Source: Vicia villosa (lineage: Eukaryota; Streptophyta; Magnoliopsida; Fabales; Fabaceae). Taken from it: a stretch of 64,000 nucleotides of DNA. The stretch lies in assembly GCF_029867415.1 (NCBI RefSeq), contig NC_081185.1, positions 78,713,553-78,777,552 of the forward strand, in the 5' to 3' direction. A program made the translations under genes and the position numbers. Of this stretch, positions 55,899 through 64,000 are shown piece by piece; position 1 is the stretch's first letter, and the number at the start of each line of letters is the position of its first letter. The notes under the pieces were generated by a model. That model was not told the DNA's origin, did not search any database, and worked only from the letters and a program-made list of their open reading frames with translations.

Positions 55899-57613
55899 TC
55901 TTCATTGGGTCCTAGGTGGTGAGTACAGAAATTGTTGCACTTAGGCAACCATTGAAATACTCCTTTAGGAACTAAAATCCTCCTAAATTTGCATTTTTCA
56001 ATGGTATGTCCCTTTTTGCAACAATAGTGACAAGTAATATGATGAGAGTATGCTATTTTGCTAGTTGATACTTTTGGTACAAAAGTGTATTTACTATATA
56101 AAGGAGTATACGATCTTTTGAACTTATTTGGATCAACCGCAAAAGTCACTTTTGGTTGTAGAGCCTTATCTAATTTGGCCTTTAGATCTCTTACTTCTTT
56201 TTGCCAAATATGACATGTCTCACAACCAAACCATGATGTAGGATCTTCCTCAATTTTATCCTTTTGAATATCTAGCATAGATTGTTTCAAAGCTTCCATG
56301 TCCTTTTCGGTCTTCTCAACTTTTGATTCAAGATACGAAAAAAATTTCTTATTTGAGGCCAAAAGTTTGAAAGCTTCAATTGCATCTCTATGTAGTTCTT
56401 CAAAGGCTAATTTTAATTGAGCATGAGATACCTTATCTACAAGTTCAGGTTTAAGATGACTTACACGTTTCTTTTTCTTGTGTTGATGAGCCGTAAGACA
56501 TTGGTTTGCCGATTCTTCTTCATCGCTTGATGAGTCTTCACTTGAGGAATCACTTTCCCATGCTATGTAGGCTCTTCTAGACTTGTTGTGACTTTTGCTT
56601 TGATTCTTGTCTTTCTCCTTTTTGAGATATGGACAATCCGGTTTGTAATGACCATCTTTGCCGCAATTGAAACAAGGGCCTTTGGATTTTCTTTTATTGT
56701 TATCATCTTGTTTGGACTTGTCTAATTGCTTCCTATGATTAATCAAGCTTTTTCCGGAGAGTTTTGCTCTATTTTTCTTTATGTACTTGTTGTATCTTCG
56801 CACAAACAGTCTCATTTCCTCATCATCGGAGTCTTCCTCATCACTAGTATCACTATCCTCTAGCTCTTGTCTTGAGGTCTTGGAGCTTGAAGCTTTTAGA
56901 GCTATTGACTTCTTCTCTACCTCTTTCTCCATGTTCTTCTCTTTCTTTGCCCTTTTCTCATGCATGTCAAGGCATTTAAGGTGTTGTTCATGTTCCTCTA
57001 GTTTACCAAAGAGAGTGGTAATGTCTAAGGTGTTTAGATCATTTGCTTCCTTTATTGCTGTAACCTTGGGTTGCCATTCCCTGTTCAAACATCTTAAGAT
57101 TTTGTTAGTAGCAACTGCATTGGAAACAGGTCTATCAAGAGAATTTAAACGATTTTTCAAGTGAACGAATCTCTTCTGCATGTTTTTGATGGATTCACCA
57201 TCTTCCATGTGGAAGAGTTCAAATTCTTGAGTTAACGTATTGATCCTAGCTAGTTTGAAATCATCCGTTCCCTCGTGGGCAACTTGCAATGTGTCCCACA
57301 TAGCTTTAGCGGATCTACAATGGGAAACGCGATAGTATTCATCAACTCCTAGAGCTGAGATTAGAATGTTTCTCGCTTTCCAATCGTATGCATATCTCTT
57401 TTCATCTTCAGCATCCCAAGTATTTTCTGGTTTTGGAACAACTGCACCAGCTGCATTTGTCATGGTGATCTGAAAGGGACCATTGACAATAGCTGTCCAG
57501 ATGTTCCTATCAATTGCATTGATGTAGACACACATACAATCCTTCCAATAGCCATAGTTTTCACCGTTGAAAACTGGAGCTCTATTGTGAGCCCCTTTAG
57601 GTCCGGAAGCCAT
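55874..57613 (-). CDS. gag: Copia element D gag, intact ORF with two zinc knuckles
   Basis: The likely start is the ATG at 57613 (MASGPKGAHNRAPVFNGENY), 38 bases after the primer-binding site. The frame also extends upward without ATG. The protein has about 579 residues. The N-terminal copia gag domain contains VFNGENYGYWKDCM, then AYDWKARNILISALG, then FELFHMEDGESIKNMQKRF. Charged Lys/Glu and Ser/Asp stretches follow. Two CX2CX4HX4C knuckles are visible, CFNCGKDGHYKPDC near residue 313 and CHYCCKKGHTIEKC near residue 526. A coiled-coil-like part (YLESKVEKTEKDMEALKQSM) lies between them. It forms the element particle and binds RNA. No stop breaks it, unlike every other retroelement gene in the window. 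It could support packaging of this element if polymerase came from elsewhere. Confidence 0.88.
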   Translation of the reverse strand: MASGPKGAHNRAPVFNGENYGYWKDCMCVYINAIDRNIWTAIVNGPFQITMTNAAGAVVPKPENTWDAEDEKRYAYDWKARNILISALGVDEYYRVSHCRSAKAMWDTLQVAHEGTDDFKLARINTLTQEFELFHMEDGESIKNMQKRFVHLKNRLNSLDRPVSNAVATNKILRCLNREWQPKVTAIKEANDLNTLDITTLFGKLEEHEQHLKCLDMHEKRAKKEKNMEKEVEKKSIALKASSSKTSRQELEDSDTSDEEDSDDEEMRLFVRRYNKYIKKNRAKLSGKSLINHRKQLDKSKQDDNNKRKSKGPCFNCGKDGHYKPDCPYLKKEKDKNQSKSHNKSRRAYIAWESDSSSEDSSSDEEESANQCLTAHQHKKKKRVSHLKPELVDKVSHAQLKLAFEELHRDAIEAFKLLASNKKFFSYLESKVEKTEKDMEALKQSMLDIQKDKIEEDPTSWFGCETCHIWQKEVRDLKAKLDKALQPKVTFAVDPNKFKRSYTPLYSKYTFVPKVSTSKIAYSHHITCHYCCKKGHTIEKCKFRRILVPKGVFQWLPKCNNFCTHHLGPNEDWGPSTLN

Positions 57614-57651
57614 CTTTCCAATAAGTGTTTCACGTAGCACGGAATAAACCA

Positions 57652-57666
57652 GAGCTCTTGATGCCA
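57652..57666 (-). other. Primer-binding site of element D
   Basis: Minus strand reads TGGCATCAAGAGCTC two bases after the 5' LTR end. It resembles the TGGTATCAGAGC site for initiator tRNA-Met. Confidence 0.75.
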
Positions 57667-57668
57667 CT

Positions 57669-59297
57669 TGTTAGACGCTGGCCTTAGGATCTAGAGGGGG
57701 GGTGAATAGATCGTTCACAGTTTTACGGAGTTAAACGACTTTTCAGCGGAAGTGATTCTGAATCGACTCGCGTCTATTCCGAACCACTATCGAAACGATA
57801 GTATATGTGTTTAAAACCAGTCAAAAACTTGAGGTAAGTGATAAGAGTATACGTTGCAGAATCAAAGCGTTGCTCTTATTGAAAATCAGATTAACTTCTT
57901 GTATGATGGACAATGTTTGCAATGCAGTAAAAGTGATAGAAACAAATATACAAACACTTGGTGATAATGATCAAATTGACGGTGATTCAATATGTGATGG
58001 ATTGTGATGTTTATATAAGTTCTTAATTCACAATCTTAACACTCGAATCGTTGATCAATTTGCTATTATAACCAAATATGAACAGAACGTAAATGAAAAA
58101 GTAAAAGCGACAAGAACACGATATTTGTTTAGGAAGTTCATCGATCGTCCTCGCTACGACTACGTCTGCCCCCAATTCCAAACTGAAATTGGGTAATCTT
58201 TCATTAATGTTGAAAGTAGTATATACAAAGAAGATAACAAAGCGATAAACCATAAACCAATTATGTCGATCCTTTGAATCTTCTTCCCCCTTAATCTTGA
58301 GTCAGATCAAGGTTATCCAAGAGCTTCACTTTGATCCCTTTCTGCAGTGTCTTCAATTCCCTCGAACCCTTGTTCTTCAATCTTCACACTCAGCCGGATC
58401 CTCGATGAAACCTCTTGATAAAAACCCCCAAGAAACACCTATCTTGGAGGACAAAACCCGCAGATTTTATTCACCAAAAACCCCACAAATCTTCACCCAC
58501 TAGGAATCTTCAATTCCGTTCCATGGACGTTATCGAACTCGATCACTAACCCTCAACGCAAGAATGATTATGTGTAATTGTGTTGGAGATGACGAAGAAC
58601 GAAGATGAGAAGCCTTTGTGTATCTTTTAGTCGTTGGTGTTGATGAATAATTAACATGGAATGATATATATAGTTGCTGGTATGTTGGAGCAGAGAAAAC
58701 ACATAATTTGGGAAGTTTTCAGCAAATAGGTTGACCTACTTTAGTGCTTAGGTCGACCTAACAGAAGCAGAGTTGAAATTGTCCCAGTTAGGTTGACCTG
58801 TTAGGTTGGCCTAAAATCTGTTAGGTTGACCTGCTGAAGGTTTAGGTCGACCTAAAGTCAGTTAGGTTGACCTGTTGAAGGTTTAGGTCGACCTAAATGC
58901 AGTTGTTTCCAGTTAGGTCGACCTGTTGAAGGTTTAGGTCGACCTAAAGTCAGTTGAAATGCATTTTTGTGACTTTTCTTCAGTTTAGGTCGACCTAGGA
59001 GTGTGGGTAGGTCGACCTAACAGTGACATGTGTAAATCCCTTCAGTTTAGGTCGACCTAGGAGTGTGGGTAGGTCGACCTAACAGTGACCTTGTCAGTTT
59101 TGCTGAGTTTGCTCTGGTTTTGAGTCGTCCTAGGGCTTTGCTTGGTCGACCTAACAGATGCAATACCATTTTTTGAGTGATTTGAGCTTCATAATCTTCC
59201 ATTGTCTTGAGTCATTCATTTATGCTTTTGTATTTGGTTGCTTGTGATGTTTGCCATGAATCAAAAACTCATTTGTGAGTGTATGCTTGTTCTTACA
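57669..59297 (-). mobile_element. Copia element D: 5' LTR (1629 bp)
   Basis: Same length as the 3' LTR, no net indel, sparse base changes. The palindrome cluster is at 58748-59166 and the TATATATA box at 58665-58672. It is followed by TGTAA at 59298-59302. Confidence 0.93.
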
Positions 59298-59302
59298 TGT
59301 AA
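59298..59302. repeat. Target-site duplication of element D, right copy (TGTAA)
   Basis: Identical to 52108-52112. Confidence 0.9.
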
Positions 59303-59306
59303 TCTG

Positions 59307-60939
59307 TTAGGTCACCAAATTGTCCTGAATACCCGCTGTCAAAAAGTCGGTTGCCCATACCGTCAGAGTTTTTTCGTGGTGTGGGTAGTGAGAAATCGAT
59401 GGTTGGTTGGTAGCACTAGGTACTTGAATCGGATTAGAAAAAGACAATGTTTCTTGTGGTGTGTTGAAGCCATATGTTTGTTGGGTGCTACTATGATGTG
59501 ACATTTTCGGGATTAGTGGGTCGTTTGGGTTGTATTTGACAGGTTGGCCCAAGTTACGGCTAGGTTGAGATTTGGAGGGGCCCACATCAGGGTGTTGCTT
59601 GTATCGTCTTTGTTATTAGTATTGAGTTTGAGTATGTGGCTGGTATTGGTATTGGTCTTAGTACTGGGGTTGGGTGTTAGTTGATCGTTGTTGTCGTTGT
59701 TGTTGGTTGTAGGTATGTTGGCGTGGGTCGAGCAATTAGTACAGGTCGAACAAAAATAGATCAGGCGTGGTAATCGATCTATACCAAATGATATATTCTT
59801 GAGTTGGTTTCATTTCAAATGGGGCAACAGAGTATTGTAGGACATGTTGGTGACGCCACTTCCACATCTAACGCCATTTTAGAGCAAAGTCTTTCCAACT
59901 TTTGATATTCCATTGGTGGTTGACTCTACAGAGATGCATGCCGAACTGCAGTTTGACACGGTCACTATGGTGCATCTCCATAATATTGTACCGCATGATA
60001 CCCATTTTTGCAGTCCAAAATGCTTCATCTTTGGGGCTTGGTTCATGTTGCATGCCTAGATATGTTCTCCAATAAATCTACAGCGGAAAAAAATAGACAA
60101 TTAGATTATTTAGAAGATCGTTAATATTAATAATAAATTACTTAGAAGATGAATAATTTAGTTGTAATACATCCTCCGGCCGAATGAGATCCAAAAGTTG
60201 GCGATACATCAAGATATTTCCTCTAGGATTTTAGCTGTAATCCATCCCTATAACACATAACCTTAACCAAAAAGAGAGGAAACAAATTATTTACAGTTAT
60301 TTTTAGAATAAAGTGAGTAAATTGAAATAGCGTTATAGGCTTACTTTGTTGCGTAAAGGAACATGTAGTGGTTGTTGTTCTCGAGGGCTAGTATCAGCAT
60401 TCTCCACCAACCCCATACTTGGAGAAAGAAAGCGCATCCATAAAATGTACAAGTATCACACCCTCGTCTCACTCTATCATATCTTTGCCCAAAAATTTCT
60501 CGCATTGGGCATTGGCTTGTTGAACTGACCCATTAACAGCCTTATCCTCAATTAGGAGACCCAGCAACATGTGCACTTCCTCTAGTGTGACGGTACATTC
60601 ACCAGTTGGAAGATGAAAAGTGTGGGGTTTGAGTCTCCATCGTTTTAATAATGCGAGTATAAATTTTAGATCAATTGTGTTGTTCGATATATTGATCACA
60701 TGTCAAAAACTTACACAATGTAGATAAGGTACAATCCATATGTCGGGAGCAACATAACCATGTGAAGAACAACAAAATCTCGATGCATCCTAAAAAAACA
60801 TAAATAAAATAATAAGCATAGTGGGTATGTTGATGATGAAATTGTGTATAAATATAGTGTATGAATAAAAACTTACATATGACTGAATGTTTGCTTTAGT
60901 TCCTCTGTGGCAATCACCCATCGTTAGAAGAAGATACAT
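59307..60939 (-). pseudogene. Plant mobile domain (PMD, MAIN-like) gene, decayed
   Basis: PMD proteins are nuclear plant proteins related to domains in retroelements and MULE transposons. Arabidopsis MAIN and MAIL1 act in silencing and genome stability. Exon 1 (60877-60939) starts MYLLLTMGDCHRGTKANIQSY and ends at GTAAGT. Exon 2 starts at 60789 after TTTAG and gives DASRFCCSSHGY, then (after a TGA near 60703) LKFILALLKRWRLKPHTFHL and GECTVTLEEVHMLLGLLIED, the best PMD signature. Later pieces in changing frames give GCAFFLQVWGWWRMLILA (about 60395-60450), RGNILMYRQLLDLIRPED (about 60180-60240) and IMEMHHSDRVKLQFGMH (about 59930-59990). A Gln/Pro/Ser-rich tail follows, open at 59307-59585 and ending in a TAA at 59307-59309. 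Stops and frameshifts show that it is dead. Such genes are often labelled serine/threonine-protein phosphatase 7 long form homologues. Confidence 0.75.
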
Positions 60940-61023
60940 GTTTGAAAAATTGGAGACCTGTGTGAAGATGAAAATTGAAGAGATTGTTTGTGTGTAGATG
61001 AAAAATCATGTGAATGAGGTTAG

Positions 61024-61031
61024 TATTTATA
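61024..61031 (-). promoter_or_regulatory. TATA box of the PMD gene
   Basis: Minus strand reads CTATAAATACTAACC about 85 bases before the ATG at 60939. A CT- and AC-rich leader follows (60945-61020). The fit to a plant core promoter is good. A copia LTR begins 20 bases further upstream at 61052, so the native upstream promoter has been cut away. Confidence 0.6.
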
Positions 61032-61051
61032 GATGATTTGGTGGATAAAGA

Positions 61052-62364
61052 TGAAGGTGCATGAAACACAAGAAAGAGGGTTTGAATTGGGTTTCAAGGT
61101 TTAAAATCAAATTCTTCCCAAGTCAAAAACACAAAAACGAAAATAAATAAAACAATTATTTTTATCCTGGTTCACTGTTAACGAAGTTACTTAAGTCCAC
61201 CCGGGAAGGTGATTTCTCCTAATCAACAAGGACTCAATCCACTATAACCTAACTAATTACAGACACCACAACAAAGACCAACTGTCACTTATTGCAAACC
61301 ACAAGACTAACAGTCAATGTCTTCTTGAGAATTCTCACTAAAGCCCTGGTCTCTCAATGAACTATCAACTCACAAGTAGAATACAAAGGTTGGTGTTTGC
61401 AAGGATGCTTCTTGAAAGCATATTACACAATTTTAATTACAATCAATTAACACAAAAGTGTTAAGCAAGTATTGAACAAAATCTCACTTGCTGCAAGCTA
61501 ACGAATAAATGTTCACTTGCTTACAAAACTATACAAAGAATAATCAAAGATATTTGTGCAACGCTTCAACGTAGTTTTATAGTGCAGATCATTGTTGTCT
61601 TCAATCTTCCAATACCTCCTTTTGTATCCAAAAAGAATTTTGGTGGAGGGTAGAATTGGAATACTCAATTCGAGCTATTTTGTTCATGACAGTCAATGAG
61701 GGAGGGGTCGACAACATAGTACAGTAGTAGTATCTTTGCGTCACCCTATCCGGATAGTGGAAACATATGTACCTCATATTATTGCGTCAGATAAAACAAT
61801 TTTGATCTTTATCTTATGATCTTCAGAAGCTTCTGGTAGTAGATGATGAAGCATTCTTAGAAGGATCAAAACTTGAGTCACCAGAACCTAAGTCATCAGA
61901 GTCTTCAGAATTTGTTCAATCAGAACCTCATATTCAGAGTCTTGAATACTTGGTCTTCAGAATCTCTTATCTTCACAAGCTTCAGAACTCATTCTTCTAG
62001 AACCTTGTCTTCAGAATCTTTAGTACTTGGACAGTAGAATCTCAAAGATAGAGGAGTCCCCAGAAGCTCTTCCACGAGAGTCACAATCAGAAGCTTTATC
62101 ACTAGCATTTATCATAACCATTGTTATAGAAGTGTTATAGAACTTGAATGAGTCTTTGTAAACACAAATGGTTTCTTCTAGAGTTAGAGTGTGTTAAGCT
62201 CATAACCTGATGACATCACACGCCTTTTCTTCAGAGTCAGAATCTATTAATAAAAGCTACGCACTAGATAGAAATCATTAGAGTACTAAATTGTTTTCTA
62301 AGATATCATGTAATGTTATCTTCAAAACATAATATCATATGCAGAACCAAACCTTGTTCTTACA
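61052..62364 (-). mobile_element. SIRE-related copia LTR, probably solo (1313 bp)
   Basis: On the minus strand it starts TGTAAGAACAAGGTTTGG and ends CCCTCTTTCTTGTGTTTCAT...CTTCA. The end matches the SIRE-like LTR end in structure (AACC(C)TCTTTCT then CTTCA), and the block TTTTTATCCTGGTTCA near 61157-61172 is the complement of one at 27538-27553. There is no interior and no polypurine tract beside it. I find no exact 5-bp duplication (AAAGA left, GAAAC right), so it may be a truncated rather than a clean solo LTR. Its upper half repeats CTTCAGAA-type words, including the palindrome CAGAAGCTTCTG near 61824. Confidence 0.65.
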
Positions 62365-62434
62365 GAAACTGATACTTGCATGTATGATAAGTCACATCAA
62401 TCAACTACATATGTGCGATGTGCCACCTAATGTA

Positions 62435-62600
62435 GGGGTGCATGCATGGGCTGATAGGCATAGGTGGCTGGTGTAGGCATGCATGCATGGGCTGATAGGC
62501 ATAAGTTCCAGGTATAGGCGTGCATGCATGGGTTGATAGGCATAGGTGGAAGGTGTAGGTGTGCATGCATGGGGCTGATAGGCATAGGTTGAAGGTGCGT
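62435..62600. repeat. 41-bp minisatellite, four copies, each with CATGCATG
   Basis: CATGCATGG recurs at 62441, 62482, 62523 and 62564, an exact 41-base step, each followed by GCTGATAGGCATA(G/A)G or a close variant. CATGCATG is the RY motif of plant seed promoters. The frames crossing it give Pro/His/Tyr-rich repeats that are not genes. Confidence 0.9.
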
Positions 62601-63313
62601 GAAATACAAGAAAGAGGGTTTGGATTAGGTTGCACCAAATATAATCTTTTTGCAACAAACAACTCAAAGCTAACAAGTGAACAAAAATATATGAACATAA
62701 TTATTTTTATCCTGGTTCATTGTTAGCGTAGTTACTCAAGTCCATTCGCCAAGGTGATTTTGCCTTATCAACCAGAACTTAATCCATTATAACCAAACTG
62801 ATTACAAACAACCACAGTAGGTCCGATCAACCTTGATGACAAGTCCAACAAGTTCGTTGATCCTTTTTTCCAAGTTACAGAAGATCACACTAAGTCAAAT
62901 CAACCTTATGGACAACCACAATAAGTTCAGCTAATCCTTAATGTCAAGCTGAAGACAACCACAATAAGTCCGAACAACCTTGCCGACAACCTCAACAAGT
63001 CTGCTGATCCTTACAGCAAACCATAATGAGCGCAACCACCGTCTTCTTGAGAATTCTGACTACAACCAACGTTGATTTACAAAGATGTGTATACAGAGAT
63101 GCTTCTAATTTACACAATGTTTAAGTACAACAAAACAAAAGTTTTGAAAGCAAGATATGAAGAAGATCTCATTGCTAAAAATACAAAACTATATGAATAA
63201 TGTCTCAACAAAGTTTGTGCTGTGCTTTGGTGTAGTTTTGTAGAACTGATTAGTTGATTTCAAATTCTTCCAAGTCTTCCTTTTATAGCTGAAGAAATAG
63301 ATCAGTTGGAGGG
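62590..63313 (-). mobile_element. SIRE-related copia LTR fragment
   Basis: Opens with TGAAGGTGCGTGAAATACAAG and AAAGAGGGTTTGG, parallel to 61052 onward, and carries the TTTTTATCCTGGTTCA block near 62704-62719. It is interrupted at 63314 by Ogre LTR sequence, so the other LTR end is missing. At 62820-63010 a block of the AAGTCC(G/A)A...CAACCTT kind repeats about four times. Confidence 0.6.
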
Positions 63314-63663
63314 TGTTGTACAACAATTTTTGACCACTGAGATCCCACCCCATCTCAAATAGTAGGATCATCATCATTATTATTATTATCATGCATACAT
63401 CATTTTCTAACCAAAAATATATTGTTGTTTGTTGCTTGTGTCCCAAGACAGGAGACTGAGCAAATTAGGGTTTTTAGGCCCACAAAGGAGTCCAAACATT
63501 CTCATATACCCAAGTGATTATCACCATCAAAATCAAAGCCCAAGGGTGGCTCAAATCAAAATCAATAACTTCCAAATTCATCTGGTGCACAAATTAGGGT
63601 TTTGACCTAATTCACCTAGAGTGTTGACTTTTTATCAGGACATAGCTCCATGGCTCAAACTAT
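63314..63663 (+). mobile_element. Ogre-like LTR fragment (about 350 bp)
   Basis: Starts TGTTGTACAACAATTTTTGACC, parallel to the LTR start of element B (11646, 19651), and follows it through TTGACTTTTTATCAGGACATAG. It then breaks into the unclassified repeat. Divergence from B is visible throughout. Orientation follows element B. Confidence 0.75.
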
Positions 63664-63840
63664 GCTAATCTTGAGTCAGATTGACTCGTCCTACATATTT
63701 ATCTTATCCTATTTATTAATAAAAAATTTAAATACATTGAATAATAGGAAAAAAAATTAAATAACAATAATTTTTAAACTAATTACCTTAATAAATATTT
63801 TTTCTAAATATTTATCAAACTAACCAACTTTGGGTTTGAA
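63664..63840. repeat. Unclassified A+T-rich repeat, copy 2
   Basis: Matches 23511-23727 up to about 63830. As at the first copy it begins exactly where another element breaks off. Confidence 0.7.
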
Positions 63841-64000
63841 AATACATGTACACGCCACCTCACATGGCGCGCCAACGTCATATAAAATGACGCCTAAGTG
63901 TAATGAGTTTAGGACACATCATTTTATATGCGCCTAAGTGTATTGTTATTTTTTATTTTTTTTAATTAATATTAAATATTTATTATAATAAAAAAGAAAA
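63841..64000. other. Right edge, no gene seen
   Basis: Contains ACGCCACCTCACATGGCGCG and two copies of ATGACGCCTAAGTGT-like sequence (about 63886 and 63927), partly as an inverted arrangement around TATAAAATGA/TCATTTTATA. It could be the continuation of the unclassified repeat. Nothing else can be supported. Confidence 0.4.

Noticed and set aside
62401..62698. Pro/His/Tyr-rich minus-strand ORFs as a small secreted protein
   Set aside because: All three frames are open because of the 41-bp minisatellite; the protein repeats follow the DNA repeat.
1..64000. tRNA or rRNA genes
   Set aside because: The only tRNA-like sequences seen are the short primer-binding sites of retrotransposons (27639, 47881, 57652). 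No cloverleaf or rRNA segment was found by eye.

Overview
The window is nuclear DNA of a flowering plant, most probably a legume of the pea/vetch/clover clade. I infer this from nested Ogre-like Ty3/gypsy elements with multi-kilobase LTRs, SIRE/Maximus-like copia elements with an extra ORF after pol, an F-box gene of the legume type, and A+T-rich spacers. At least 90% of the sequence is transposable elements, mostly LTR retrotransposons nested in one another. No complete host gene is present.

Layout. (1) 1-11644: an Athila-like element on the minus strand keeps a broken gag (about 9160-10310) and two divergent LTRs. Its 3' LTR (1-235 plus 8698-9146) is split by Ogre-like element A (236-8692, minus strand, target duplication CACGG), which lost most of its interior. 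(2) 11646-20520: Ogre-like element B (plus strand) has degenerate reverse transcriptase, RNase H and integrase. A 1.8-kb solo LTR (13991-15789, duplication AATTG) splits its RNase H. (3) 20521-23510: a small island with a copia LTR fragment, decayed exons of a UDP-glucose 4-epimerase gene (21480-21760), a TA microsatellite and a frameshifted F-box gene (22282-23401). (4) 23728-36741 plus 51987-52017: a tandem SIRE-like copia array (partial interior, LTR, interior, LTR) without reverse transcriptase. (5) 36742-51986: Ogre-like element C on the minus strand, a large non-autonomous element with 4.0- and 4.1-kb LTRs that sits in the last SIRE LTR (duplication CCCCC). (6) 52113-59297: copia element D on the minus strand, with equal 1629-bp LTRs and duplication TGTAA. 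Its gag is intact and its pol is collapsed. (7) 59305-61035: a decayed plant-mobile-domain (PMD) gene on the minus strand with a TATA box. (8) 61052-64000: copia LTR fragments, a 41-bp minisatellite, an Ogre LTR fragment and an unclassified repeat.

How the parts work together. A and C have cis signals (LTRs, polypurine tract; in C also a primer-binding site) but no polymerase, so they must have been copied by enzymes of an autonomous relative. B shows what that polymerase looked like, but it is broken. Near-identical LTR pairs suggest that A, C and D are the younger insertions, while B, the Athila-like element and the SIRE array are older hosts. Three recurring patterns stand out. Each Ogre-like element carries a different tandem repeat just before its polypurine tract. 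Several unrelated LTRs carry clusters of short palindromes, in two families just upstream of a TATA box. One insertion (A) landed at the centre of such a palindrome.
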